From contig DJBL01000070.1 in NCBI GenBank assembly GCA_002435595.1, forward strand, positions 103,222-167,221: 64,000 nt of DNA, given 5' to 3'. Source of the stretch: Stenotrophomonas maltophilia (lineage in GTDB: Bacteria > Pseudomonadota > Gammaproteobacteria > Xanthomonadales > Xanthomonadaceae). The notes under the pieces are model-generated. The model was given only the letters and a program-made list of their open reading frames with translations, was not told the DNA's origin and made no database searches. A program made the position numbers and the translations under genes. Position 1 is the stretch's first letter. Each line of letters starts with the position of its first letter. Below, piece after piece: positions 25,117 through 33,964 of this stretch.

Positions 25117-25523
25117 GCGGACTGCACACCCTGGCGCAGGACGCGGGCATGATCGCGATGGACATCAACGGGCACGCCGTGGCGGTGGCATCGCCGGCCC
25201 AGCTTGAACAGGCCCTCGCCCGGGCCAGGCAGCTGCCACGCTTTGAATTGTGGATGACCAGCCCGGCCGGGACGACGCTCTGCATGCTGCGCAACGGCGC
25301 CCATGCCTGGCTGATGTTCGTGCCCGGCGAAGGCGAGCCGGGGGTGCGCTCCTGCGGCGATCCGGCGCGGCCGGGATCGGTCGACTACCTGCTGGGCAAC
25401 GGTCAGCTGGACCCCTACCCGCTTTCCTGGTGCGTGGAGGTCGAGCACTGCCTCGGCGCCCTCGCCAGCTTCCATCGCAGCGGCGGTGACCGGCCGCAGG
25501 GCATCGCCTGGGCCGATCCCTGA
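25113..25523 (+). CDS. Imm1-family immunity-like protein
   Basis: 136 aa from a GTG overlapping the glycosidase stop (GTGA); an ATG at 25149 is an alternative. The sequence MDINGHAVAVASPAQLEQAL ... FELWMTSPAGTTLCMLRNGAHAWLMFVPG ... CVEVEHCLGALASFHRSGGDRPQGIAW follows the Imm1 pattern, with the closing [FL]xxxG..P..IxW signature. Imm1 proteins neutralise deaminase-type polymorphic toxins in known systems. No toxin is encoded nearby, so this is an orphan immunity gene or has another role. Coupling to the glycosidase may be accidental. Confidence 0.65.
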   Translation: MSGLHTLAQDAGMIAMDINGHAVAVASPAQLEQALARARQLPRFELWMTSPAGTTLCMLRNGAHAWLMFVPGEGEPGVRSCGDPARPGSVDYLLGNGQLDPYPLSWCVEVEHCLGALASFHRSGGDRPQGIAWADP

Positions 25524-25526
25524 CCG

Positions 25527-26501
25527 TCACAGATCGGGCAGCCCCGGCGGATTGGTCTGCGATCGGGGCACCGCCTCTTCGCTCACGTTCCAGCGCTTGA
25601 GGGCCTGTGCGTAGGTACCCGAGGCGATCTGGGTGTTCAACGCCTGGGTGATCGGCGCGGCCAGGCCACTGCCCTTGCGCGTGGTCACCGAGATAGCCGC
25701 CGCGTCCGGCCAGCCACCGGGAAACAGGCCGACCCGGCGCACCTTGCCATCGCGGGCGGAGTACGCGCCGGTGGCATTGGGCTCGAAGGATACATCCGCG
25801 CGCCCGGTGATCACCGCCAGGCGCCCGACCACCGCATCGTCGAAGTACTGGTACTCCACCGGCTTCAAACCGGCGGCGATGTTCTGCCGGTCCCATGCGC
25901 GCAGGATCTGGTCCTGGTTGGTGCTCGCCCCGACCACCACCTTCAGCCCGGCCACGTCGGCCGGCGTGGTGATCTTGCGGATCGGCCCATCGGTGCGCGT
26001 GTAGATGCCAAGCAGGTCGAACCGGTAGCTGGAAAAGTCGAACTTCTGCTTGCGCGCCTCGGTCACGGTGATGTTGGAGATCACCGCATCGTATTTGCCC
26101 GACTCCAGCCCCAGCGGCCAATCCGGCCAGGCCACCGGCACCAGCACCAGCTTCAGGCCCAGGCCGTCGGCGATCAACCGGGCGATGTCCGGTTCGACCC
26201 CCACGATCTGTTTGTTGTCGGCGCCGTAATCGGCCAGCGGCAGTTGCCCCGGATGCGTGGCCACGGTCAACGTGCCCGGGGTGACGAACGTGAAGCCCGC
26301 CGGGATCAAAGCGGTCGCCTTCGGATCCGGCGTGCCCTGCAAGGCCGGCGCGGCATCACCGGCCAGCGTAGCGCGCGCCGCCGGTGCCGGGCCGCTGCCC
26401 TGCTGGACGCGCGAGTAGACGATGCCGGCAACACCGATCACCAGCACTGCGGCAATCAGTGCGCCGCCGGTGGAGACACGTCGCTTGTGGGGGGCGTTCA
26501 T
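25527..26501 (-). CDS. Amino-acid-type ABC transporter substrate-binding protein
   Basis: 324 aa; the ATG at 26501 follows CAGGGAA. The N-terminus has a single membrane span (GGALIAAVLVIGVAGIVYS) acting as signal-anchor rather than a clear cleavable signal. The domain is the SBP_bac_3 type, with GVEPDIARLIADGLGLKLVLV, GKYDAVISNITVTEARKQKFDFSSY and GRADVSFEPNATGAY. Members bind polar amino acids and derivatives such as cystine. It is the last gene of a leftward sulfur-type cluster, 31 bases after the fused permease-ATPase. Confidence 0.9.
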   Translation of the reverse strand: MNAPHKRRVSTGGALIAAVLVIGVAGIVYSRVQQGSGPAPAARATLAGDAAPALQGTPDPKATALIPAGFTFVTPGTLTVATHPGQLPLADYGADNKQIVGVEPDIARLIADGLGLKLVLVPVAWPDWPLGLESGKYDAVISNITVTEARKQKFDFSSYRFDLLGIYTRTDGPIRKITTPADVAGLKVVVGASTNQDQILRAWDRQNIAAGLKPVEYQYFDDAVVGRLAVITGRADVSFEPNATGAYSARDGKVRRVGLFPGGWPDAAAISVTTRKGSGLAAPITQALNTQIASGTYAQALKRWNVSEEAVPRSQTNPPGLPDL

Positions 26502-26532
26502 GCGGATTCCCTGCAAAAAGTGAGAGGTACGG

Positions 26533-28272
26533 TTACAGCGTCTTGGCAAGGAACTCGGCCGTGCGCGGTTGGCGCGGCCGGTCGAACACCACCGCCGGCG
26601 GACCCTGCTCCACCACCCGGCCCTGGTCCATCATCACCACGTGGTCGGCCACGCGGCGGGCGAAGCCCAGCTCGTGGGTAACGATCACCAGGGTGGTGCC
26701 CGAGCGCGCCAGCTCTTCGATCACGCTCAGCACCTCGGCCACCAGCTCCGGGTCCAGTGCCGAGGTCGGCTCGTCGAACAGCAGCACCTTGGGCTGCAGC
26801 GCCAACGCACGCGCAATGGCAATGCGCTGCTGCTGGCCACCGGAAAGCTCACGCGGATAGGCATGCGCCTTGTCGGCCAGACCGATCCGCTCCAGCAGGT
26901 CGTACGCCTGCTGCTCGGCCTGGACGCGGGCAATGCCGCGCACCGCGATCGGTGCCTCCACAATGTTCTCCAGCGCGGTCAGGTGCGGGAACAGGTTGAA
27001 GCTCTGGAACACCATGCCCACGTCGGCACGGCGGCGGCGGATTTCGCCCTCGGGCAACTCGTACAGGGTGTCGCCCTCGCGGCGATAGCCCACCAGCTGC
27101 CCGCCCACGGTCACGAACCCTTGGTCGGCACGTTCCAGGTGGTTGATCAGGCGCAGCAGGGTGGATTTGCCGGCGCCGGACGGGCCGATCAGCACGGTGA
27201 CGCTGCCTGCCTTCAACTCCAGGTGCACGTCATCGAGCACGGTCTGGTCGCCGAACACTTTGCCCACGCCCTGCAGCGACACCGTGGCGCCGTTGCCCTG
27301 CAGGACCGGGGCGATCGACGGACGCGACCCGGCGCGGGAAGCGGTGGCCGCTGCAGGCGAACGTGGCGGCACCTTGGACACCGTGCGTTCGCGCTGCAGC
27401 TGGCCGCGCGCGAAGCGTCGCTCGATGCGGTGCTGGGCCAGCGACAGCACGGTGAGGATGACCAGGTACCAGACCGTGGCCACCATCAGCAGCGGCACCA
27501 CTTCCAGGTTGCGCCGGTAGATCACCTGCACGGTGTAGAAGAGTTCCGGCAACGCCAGCACGTAGACCACCGAAGTGCTCTTGGCCAGCCCGATCACGTC
27601 GTTGAACGCGGCCGGCAGGATCGAGCGCATGGCCTGCGGCAGGATGATGCGGCGGATCTGCCGCCCGCGCGGCAGCCCGAGCGCCGCCGAGGCTTCGTAC
27701 TGTCCGTGGTCCACCGAGAGAATGCCGCCGCGGATCACCTCGGCCGAGAACGCCGCCTGGTTGAGGGTCAGCCCCAGCACCGCGGCGGTGAACACGCCGA
27801 TCAGCTGCGTGGTCGGGTACGAGAACAGGGTGATGCTGGTGAACGGCACGCCCAGCGCGATGGTGCTGTACAGATAGCCCAGGTTGTTGAGCAGCAGCAA
27901 CAGCACCAGCAAGGGGATCGAGCGGAACAGCCACACGTAGCCCCACGACACTGCCGCCAGCAGCGGCGAGCCGGACACCCGCGCCAGCGCCAGCACGGTG
28001 CCCAGGCCGAAACCCAGCGCCGTGCCCAGGGCGGTCAGCCACAACGTGCGGGCCAGCCCTTCCAGCACCGGGCGGGCGAAGAACCATTCGGCGAAGGTGC
28101 CCCAGCCCCAGCGCGGGTTGCCCAGCACCGACTGCAGGCCGAACAGGATCACGGCCAACGCCAGCACGGTACCGGCCAGCTGCAGCGGATGCCGCGCCGG
28201 CACGATGCGCAGCGCGGGCGATGGCGTGGTGGGTGTAGCGATGCCCGGCAGCGTGCTGGATGGGGTGCTCAT
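26533..28272 (-). CDS. Fused amino-acid ABC transporter permease and ATPase
   Basis: 579 aa. Residues about 30-290 form the HisM/GlnP-type permease (LEGLARTLWLTALGTALGFGLG, QYEASAALGLPRGRQIRRIILPQAMRSILPA with its EAA loop). A proline/alanine linker (about 295-325) leads to a complete ATPase: Walker A GPSGAGKSTLL, Q-loop GMVFQSFNLFPHL, signature LSGGQQQRIAIARAL, Walker B VLLFDEPTSALDP, H-loop IVTHELGFA. In most bacteria these are separate genes; this fusion is unusual. The start overlaps the GNAT gene stop (ATGA). The transporter imports its substrate with the downstream binding protein. Confidence 0.93.
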   Translation of the reverse strand: MSTPSSTLPGIATPTTPSPALRIVPARHPLQLAGTVLALAVILFGLQSVLGNPRWGWGTFAEWFFARPVLEGLARTLWLTALGTALGFGLGTVLALARVSGSPLLAAVSWGYVWLFRSIPLLVLLLLLNNLGYLYSTIALGVPFTSITLFSYPTTQLIGVFTAAVLGLTLNQAAFSAEVIRGGILSVDHGQYEASAALGLPRGRQIRRIILPQAMRSILPAAFNDVIGLAKSTSVVYVLALPELFYTVQVIYRRNLEVVPLLMVATVWYLVILTVLSLAQHRIERRFARGQLQRERTVSKVPPRSPAAATASRAGSRPSIAPVLQGNGATVSLQGVGKVFGDQTVLDDVHLELKAGSVTVLIGPSGAGKSTLLRLINHLERADQGFVTVGGQLVGYRREGDTLYELPEGEIRRRRADVGMVFQSFNLFPHLTALENIVEAPIAVRGIARVQAEQQAYDLLERIGLADKAHAYPRELSGGQQQRIAIARALALQPKVLLFDEPTSALDPELVAEVLSVIEELARSGTTLVIVTHELGFARRVADHVVMMDQGRVVEQGPPAVVFDRPRQPRTAEFLAKTL

Positions 28273-28814
28273 GCGTGGACTCCCTGTCGCTGCGGCGGCG
28301 CGGCGTTGGCAGCCGGATGCGGCAGCGGCAGATGCTTTTCGAACGGCAGGTGGGCCACGGTTTCCGGGTCGGCGTGCAGGTCGAACAGCGCGCGGTAGCC
28401 ATGACCCAGGTACAGCCCCACCGCTTCGGGCTGGCGGAATCCGGTGGTCAGGTACACGCGCCGGTAGCCCTGCCGCACGGCCTGGTCCTCCAGCTCCTGC
28501 AGCACGCGTCGCGCGATGCCCTGGCGGCGCAGCCCCGGCAACGTCCAGATCCGCTTGAACTCGGCGGTGTCGGCATCACGGTGCGGCATGAACGCCCCGC
28601 CGGAGATGGCCGCGCCGTCGCGCAGCAGCAGCACGAACGCCCCCACCGGCGCGGCGAATGCCTCGGCCGGGTAGCGCTCCAGTTCTTCGCGGGCGCTGCC
28701 GCCGATACGGCCACGTACATCCGCGTAGCGGCTGTCGTACTCCTGCTCCAGTCCATCGAACAGCGGCCGGGCCAGCGGGTCGTGCACCGAGGTGTACAGG
28801 AACAGGTCGCTCAT
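28269..28814 (-). CDS. GNAT family N-acetyltransferase
   Basis: 181 aa. The acetyl-CoA binding segment LPGLRRQGIARRVLQELEDQAVRQGYRRVYLTTG (R/QxxGxG/A) and YLGHGYRALFD place it in the GNAT superfamily. Both ends overlap neighbours (ATGA with the M20 gene upstream and with the permease-ATPase downstream). In Bacillus S-modified-cysteine operons such an enzyme N-acetylates the imported cysteine adduct before oxidation; by context this is its likely role here. Confidence 0.88.
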   Translation of the reverse strand: MSDLFLYTSVHDPLARPLFDGLEQEYDSRYADVRGRIGGSAREELERYPAEAFAAPVGAFVLLLRDGAAISGGAFMPHRDADTAEFKRIWTLPGLRRQGIARRVLQELEDQAVRQGYRRVYLTTGFRQPEAVGLYLGHGYRALFDLHADPETVAHLPFEKHLPLPHPAANAAPPQRQGVHA

Positions 28815-30022
28815 GCCGCATCCTCCACCAGGTAACGCTCGGCCAGCCGCGCCCACAGGCTGGCCGCCGGCGCGATGGCGGCATCGTTGAACACGTAGCG
28901 CGGGCTGTGCAGCGGCGCACTGTCGCCGTTGCCCACGAACACGAAGCTGCCCGGCCGGGCCTGCAGCAGGAAGGCGAAATCCTCGCTGGCCGTGCGCGGC
29001 GCGAACCCGTCCACCACCTGCTGCGCACCAAACTCGTCCAGCGCCACCTGGCGCACGAACGCGGTCTGCTCGGGATGGTTGATCACGCTGGGAAAACCAC
29101 GCGGGAACTCGACCTCGGCACGCGCACCGAAGGCGGCCGCGGTGTGTTCGGCAATCTCGGTGACGCGGCGGCGCAGGGTGTCGCGCACCTCGGGAAGGTA
29201 GGCGCGCACGGTGAGGGTCAGCTCGACCACATCGGGAATCACGTTGGCGGCCTTGCCACCGTGGATGGAGCCCACCGTGACCACGCCCATCTGGCGCGGA
29301 TCGACATTGCGCGACACCACGCTCTGCAGCGCGGTCACGATATGCGCCGCGGCCAGGATCGGGTCGACACTGCCCTGCGGCTCGGCCCCATGGCCGCCCT
29401 TGCCCACCACCCGCACTTTCGCCCAATCCACCGACGCCATCGCCGGGCCGTCGACGAACCCGAAGTGCCCCACCGGCACCCCGGGCCAGTTGTGCAGGCC
29501 GTAGATCGCATCCACCGGGAAGCGCTCGAACAGGCCGTCGGCGATCATTTTCGATGCGCCCGAACCGGTTTCCTCGGCCGGCTGGAACACCAGCTGCAGG
29601 GTGCCGTCGAAGCGCCCGTGGTGGGCCAGGTAGTGCGCGGCCGCGAGCAGGATGGCGGTGTGGCCATCGTGGCCGCAGGCATGCATCAGCCCGTCGCGCT
29701 GGCTGGCATAGTCAAGCCCGGATGCCTCGTGGATCGGCAGCGCGTCGATGTCGGCGCGCAGGCCCAGGCGACGGCGGCCCTGCCCGCGCTGCAGCGTGCC
29801 CACCACGCCGGTACCGCCAACGCCGGTGGTGACCGCGTAGCCCCACTGCTGCAGCAGCTCGGCCACGCGGGCGCTGGTGCGGTGCTCCTCGAAGGCCAGC
29901 TCGGGGTGCTGGTGCAGGTCGTGGCGGATCGCAATGGCGTCGGCACTGCGCGCTGCGATGGCAGGCAGCACGCCGCCGTGCAGGGGAACGATATCAACCG
30001 GGGGCCGGTGCAGAATGGTCAT
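28811..30022 (-). CDS. M20D family amidohydrolase/deacetylase
   Basis: 403 aa. Metal-binding and active-site motifs of the M20 family: DLHQHPELAFEE, LRADIDALPIHE, MHACGHDGHTAILL, QPAEETGSGAS, and HNWPGVPVG (ILL/HipO/AMA type), ending with PRTASEDFAFLL. The family removes N-acyl groups, including N-acetyl-cysteine derivatives. Coupled by ATGA to a GNAT acetyltransferase, it fits the deacetylase closing an N-acetyl-S-substituted-cysteine pathway (as with YxeP or SndA). Peptide or indole-amino-acid hydrolysis remain possible. Confidence 0.88.
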   Translation of the reverse strand: MTILHRPPVDIVPLHGGVLPAIAARSADAIAIRHDLHQHPELAFEEHRTSARVAELLQQWGYAVTTGVGGTGVVGTLQRGQGRRRLGLRADIDALPIHEASGLDYASQRDGLMHACGHDGHTAILLAAAHYLAHHGRFDGTLQLVFQPAEETGSGASKMIADGLFERFPVDAIYGLHNWPGVPVGHFGFVDGPAMASVDWAKVRVVGKGGHGAEPQGSVDPILAAAHIVTALQSVVSRNVDPRQMGVVTVGSIHGGKAANVIPDVVELTLTVRAYLPEVRDTLRRRVTEIAEHTAAAFGARAEVEFPRGFPSVINHPEQTAFVRQVALDEFGAQQVVDGFAPRTASEDFAFLLQARPGSFVFVGNGDSAPLHSPRYVFNDAAIAPAASLWARLAERYLVEDAA

Positions 30023-30034
30023 CGTGATGCTCCT

Positions 30035-31378
30035 TCAGCCCGCCTTGCGCACGGGTGCGGTGTCGCCGGCGTGGCGGCTGGCCTTGCGCGGCAGCCCCAG
30101 GTGGTCACGCAACGTGCCGTCCTCCAACGTGCCGCGGTGGTAGCCCCGCGCCTGCAGGATCGGCAACACCTGGCCGACGAAATCGTCCAGGCCCTCACGC
30201 TGCACCGAGAAGCCCAGGATGAAGCCATCGCTGGCACCGGCCTCGAACCAGCGGATCAGCTCATCGGCCACGTGCTCGGCGGTGCCGATGAAGTTCGGTC
30301 GCGGGCTGACCGCCTGCAACGCTACCTGGCGCAGGGTCAGGCCCTGCGCGCGGGCGTCCTGCTTGATCTTGTCGGTGGTTGACCGGAAGGCGTTGGCACC
30401 GATGTCGCCCAGCGCCGGGAACGGAGCGTCCGGGTCGTACTGGGTGAAGTCGTGGTGGTCGAAGAAACGCCCCAGGTAGGCCAGCGCATCGTCCAGCCCG
30501 GCCAGCGCGGCGATGGCCTGGTACTTGGCTTCGGCCTCTTCGGCGGTAGCGCCGACGATCGGCCCGATGCCCGGGAAGATCTTTACATCGGCGGCGCTGC
30601 GACCGTGTGCGATCGCTGCGTTCTTCACCTTCTGGGTAAACGCGCGGGTTTCTTCCAGCGACGGCGCATGGGTGAACACCGCATCGGCGTATTTGCCGGC
30701 CAGCGCAATGCCGTCGTCGGACGCGCCGGCCTGGAAGATCACCGGTTGCCCCTGCGGCGAGCGCTGGATGTTGAGCGGGCCTTCCACCTGGAAGAACCGG
30801 CCCTTGTGGTCGAGCCGGCGGAATTTTTCAGGCGCGAAGAAGGTGCCGCTGTCGCGGTCGCGCACGAAGGCATCGTCGTCCCAGGAGTCCCACAGGCCCT
30901 GCACCACCTCCAGGTACTCGTCGGCGATCTGGTAGCGCAGCGCATGCTCGGGGTGCGGGCGGCCGTAGTTGCGGCCCGAGCCTTCCAGCGGCGAGGTCAC
31001 CACGTTCCAGCCCGCGCGCCCGCCGCTGATCAGGTCCAGCGAGGCGAACTGGCGTGCCACCGTATAAGGATCGCTGTACGAGGTGGACAAGGTGCCGGCC
31101 AGGCCGATCCTGGTGGTGGCCGTGGCCAGCGCCGACAGCAGTGTGATCGGCTCGAAGCGGTTGAGGAAATGCGGGATCGATTTTTCGTTGATGTACAGGC
31201 CATCGGCCACGAAGCCGAACGCGATGCCGTGGTCCTCGGCGGTGCGTGCCACGTCGATGTAGTACTGCAGGTTGACGCTGGCATCGGCCACGTTGGAGGG
31301 ATGTTTCCAGGCGTGCATGTGGCTACCGGGGCCCTGCAGCATGATGCCGAACGGAATGGGACGCGGGGACTTGCTCAT
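30035..31378 (-). CDS. LLM flavin-dependent monooxygenase, NtaA/SnaA/DszA subfamily
   Basis: 447 aa, full length for the subfamily. Starts MSKSPRPIPFGIMLQGPGSH; also seen are EPITLLSALATATTRIGLAGTLSTSYSDPYTVARQFASLD, GRAGWNVVTSPLEGSGRNYG and PVIFQAGASDDGI, standard for reduced-FMN (two-component) monooxygenases. Family members oxidise nitrilotriacetate, dibenzothiophene sulfone or N-acetyl-2-succinocysteine (YxeK). Together with the GNAT and M20 genes this is the best candidate for C-S bond cleavage. A separate FMN reductase is in the same cluster. Confidence 0.9.
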   Translation of the reverse strand: MSKSPRPIPFGIMLQGPGSHMHAWKHPSNVADASVNLQYYIDVARTAEDHGIAFGFVADGLYINEKSIPHFLNRFEPITLLSALATATTRIGLAGTLSTSYSDPYTVARQFASLDLISGGRAGWNVVTSPLEGSGRNYGRPHPEHALRYQIADEYLEVVQGLWDSWDDDAFVRDRDSGTFFAPEKFRRLDHKGRFFQVEGPLNIQRSPQGQPVIFQAGASDDGIALAGKYADAVFTHAPSLEETRAFTQKVKNAAIAHGRSAADVKIFPGIGPIVGATAEEAEAKYQAIAALAGLDDALAYLGRFFDHHDFTQYDPDAPFPALGDIGANAFRSTTDKIKQDARAQGLTLRQVALQAVSPRPNFIGTAEHVADELIRWFEAGASDGFILGFSVQREGLDDFVGQVLPILQARGYHRGTLEDGTLRDHLGLPRKASRHAGDTAPVRKAG

Positions 31379-31394
31379 GGCGTTCTCCTGGGGA

Positions 31395-32390
31395 TCAGGC
31401 CACCGCCGCGCGGGGCGCGGGCGACAGCAGTTCGAGTGAGGTGAGGCGTGCGTCGAGGTCGGCCACCGGCGCATCCAGGATGAATTCGCCTACACCGAAG
31501 CGCTGGTGCAGGTCGTCAAGCGCGCGGCGCACTTGGTGTGCATCGCCGGACAGCACGCTGGGATGGGTTTCTTCGATGCGGTAGTCGGCCACGCCCACCT
31601 GCCGTGCATACTCGGCGGCCGCTTCCGGGTTGGGCAGATTGACGGTCTGCCCCGGCCCCAGGTGCAGTTTGTAGATGCGCAACGCGCCCAGATGGCGCGC
31701 GGCCGCCTCGGCCGTGGGTGCAGCAAAGGCCACCGTGGCCAGCAACGGGGTCTGCGAGGACACCGCGCGGTAGGCGTTGAAGGCCGCCTCGATACTGCGC
31801 GGGTCGCCATCGAAATGCGCCGCATAGACGAAGCGCCAGCCGAGCTCGGCCGCCAGGCGTGCGCTCTGTGGGCTGGCGCCGAGCAGGAAGCGCTCCGGCG
31901 GCGTGCGCGGCAGCGGTCGGGCCTGCGCGGCGGCATGCGGGTGGTCGGCGGGCAGGCTGCTGGACAGGAAGCCGTCCAGATCGTGGAGCTGCTGCTCGAA
32001 CGCACCGGCCGGCGTACGTCCGGCCGCCAGCGCCGCCGTGGAGGCCGGCAGTCCGCCAGGTGCCTTGCCGATGCCCAGGTCCACCCGGCCCGGGGCCAGG
32101 CTGGCCAACAGGTTGAAGGTTTCGGCCACCTTGTACGGCGCGTAGTGGCGCAGCATCACCCCGCCGGTACCCACGCGGATGCGCGCGGTCTGTGCCAGCA
32201 CCCAGGCCGCCAGCACTTCCGGCGCGGGGCTGGCCAGTTGCGGGGTGGCGTGGTGTTCGGCGAACCAGTACCGGTGGTAGCCCAAGTGCTCGGCATGCTG
32301 GGCCAGGCGCAGGCTGTCGCGCAGCGCCTGCTCGGGCGTGCCACCGTCGCGGATCGGGCTTTTGTCCAGCACGCTGGTCAGGTAGCTCAT
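31395..32390 (-). CDS. LLM flavin-dependent oxidoreductase, MsnO8-type
   Basis: 331 aa luciferase-like protein. Seen: LAQHAEHLGYHRYWFAEHHATPQLASPAPEVLAAWVLAQT, RIRVGTGGVMLRHYAPYKVAETFNLLASLAPGRVDLGIG, and SARLAAELGWRFVYAAHFDG. These are the markers of the MsnO8-type group, which depends on a separate flavin reductase. It is the second of three LLM genes in the cluster; gaps to neighbours are about 15 bases, consistent with one transcript. Confidence 0.9.
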   Translation of the reverse strand: MSYLTSVLDKSPIRDGGTPEQALRDSLRLAQHAEHLGYHRYWFAEHHATPQLASPAPEVLAAWVLAQTARIRVGTGGVMLRHYAPYKVAETFNLLASLAPGRVDLGIGKAPGGLPASTAALAAGRTPAGAFEQQLHDLDGFLSSSLPADHPHAAAQARPLPRTPPERFLLGASPQSARLAAELGWRFVYAAHFDGDPRSIEAAFNAYRAVSSQTPLLATVAFAAPTAEAAARHLGALRIYKLHLGPGQTVNLPNPEAAAEYARQVGVADYRIEETHPSVLSGDAHQVRRALDDLHQRFGVGEFILDAPVADLDARLTSLELLSPAPRAAVA

Positions 32391-32404
32391 CGTGTGTTCC
32401 TTGC

Positions 32405-32785
32405 TCAGGGATGGGCCACGGGAATGCCCAGCAACCCGTTCAGCGCGGCCAGGATCGGTTCGGCACCGGAGATGTACTGGCGGTCGTCGTGCGCGCCACT
32501 GGCATGCGCCGACTGCACGCCTTGCGGCAACACCAGCTTGGGCAGCGACTGGTCCTGTTCGCCGATCTCGGCGATCACTTCGCGGCGCGGCCGGGCAAAT
32601 CCGATCCGGCGCACATCCAGCTGCGCATCCAGCCCCTCGATACTCGACAGCGCGCCCTCCAGCAGCAGGCTGTGCCGGCAGAAGAAGCGCTGGCCCGGCA
32701 GCTGGCCGTCTTCGAATTCACGGTCAAGCAGGAACAGGATGGGTTTATTCGGGGGATAAGCAGACACGGATACGTTCCTCGTCAT
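32405..32785 (-). CDS. DUF3088 protein
   Basis: 126 aa (ATG at 32785; a TTG nine bases earlier is possible). DUF3088 pattern: LFLLDREFEDGQLPGQRFFCRHSLLLEGALSSIEGLDAQLDVRRIGFARPRREVI and EQDQSLPKLVL. The domain may be thioredoxin-like (CxxS-type position is FFCRHS). Members often accompany LLM monooxygenase/ABC operons for sulfur use. Biochemical role unknown. Confidence 0.8.
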   Translation of the reverse strand: MTRNVSVSAYPPNKPILFLLDREFEDGQLPGQRFFCRHSLLLEGALSSIEGLDAQLDVRRIGFARPRREVIAEIGEQDQSLPKLVLPQGVQSAHASGAHDDRQYISGAEPILAALNGLLGIPVAHP

Positions 32786-32916
32786 GGCCGGCAACAGCGC
32801 GCCGTTGGAACCTTGATGCTAGAGACGTGGCCGCGTGGACCTGCGTCGTAACTCGACAATCAGCGGTCGGATCCGGCCACGCAAATGCGCGTTGGCCATA
32901 TGCAAAACGCCTGGGG

Positions 32917-33954
32917 TTATGGGGCCGCACGCAACCGGGGTGCAGCGGCGGCGCCCGCCCACCCCAGCGCCGGCGCAATCTGTTCGGCCACGATCTGCAG
33001 GATCCGCCGGTAGTCGCTGGCGGGAAGTTCATAGGGCAGCTCCACGCGCAGCTCGTGGACCTGCTGCAGCACCGGATCGGCCTGCAGCAGGTCCACGATC
33101 TGCGCAGCGCTGCCCACCACGTCCGCGGCAAACACCGTGCGCCGCGGCCCTTGCGGTTCCAGCGTGCGCGCGTGGCGCTGCGCGGCGAATGCGAGCAGGC
33201 GCTGGCGGGTGGCAGCGTCGGCGCCGTCCAGTGGCACCAGTACCCGACCTGCGGCGACGCGTGGCGCGGTCTCCTCAGCCAGGCCGCTGCGATACACCGC
33301 CAGGTGCTCGCATTGGGTGGACACGAAATCCGCGTGGGTTTCAGCGCGCGCCACGTTGCCCAGCAGCAGGTGCAGCCCCTGCCCCGCCGCCCAGCGCGCC
33401 GACGGCAACGAACCGGCGCCATACCAGAGCCGACGTGCAAGCCCGGGCGCATGCGGTTGCAGGCGCGGACGGTACTGCGACACCGCATTGCCCACCCGGG
33501 TATCCACGTTGCCCAATGGATGGCCGTGCAGCGCTTCGATCAAGCGCCCCACCCGCGCGTGCGAAAAGTCGATGCGCGCCGGATCGCCATCGAACAGCAG
33601 GTGGCCCACCAGGTCTGCAAACGGCGGCGGTCCGGCACTCACACCCACCTGCAGGCGGCCGCCGGCCAGCACGTCCAGCAGTGACAGATCCTCGGCCAGG
33701 CGGAACGGCGTTTCGTACCCGAGCTGGATCACCGCCGTGCCCAGTTCGATGCGCCGGGTGTGCTGGCTGGCCGCCGCCAGGAACACCGCCGCCGAGCTGA
33801 TGCCCGGCTCCAGGTGGCGATGCCGCACCCACGCGCCGTCGTACCCCAGCGTTTCGGCAAAGGCGATCAGCGCCAACGCATCGTCCAGGCCGCTACGCGG
33901 ATCGTCGGGCCGGTAGCTGCCGGGGGTGAGCAAGGCCAGGTGCCGCAGCTGCAT
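32917..33954 (-). CDS. LLM flavin-dependent oxidoreductase (third copy)
   Basis: 345 aa; the ATG at 33954 begins MQLRHLALLTPGSY. Luciferase-like features: ALALIAFAETLGYDGAWVRHRHLEPGISSAAVFLAAASQHT, IELGTAVIQLGYETPFRLAEDLSLLDVLAGGRLQVGVSAGPPPFADL. Sequence is distinct from the other two, so they are probably not interchangeable. It is separated from DUF3088 by about 130 non-coding bases but follows the FMN reductase closely (10 bases). Confidence 0.87.
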   Translation of the reverse strand: MQLRHLALLTPGSYRPDDPRSGLDDALALIAFAETLGYDGAWVRHRHLEPGISSAAVFLAAASQHTRRIELGTAVIQLGYETPFRLAEDLSLLDVLAGGRLQVGVSAGPPPFADLVGHLLFDGDPARIDFSHARVGRLIEALHGHPLGNVDTRVGNAVSQYRPRLQPHAPGLARRLWYGAGSLPSARWAAGQGLHLLLGNVARAETHADFVSTQCEHLAVYRSGLAEETAPRVAAGRVLVPLDGADAATRQRLLAFAAQRHARTLEPQGPRRTVFAADVVGSAAQIVDLLQADPVLQQVHELRVELPYELPASDYRRILQIVAEQIAPALGWAGAAAAPRLRAAP

Positions 33955-33964
33955 GCGCCGACGC

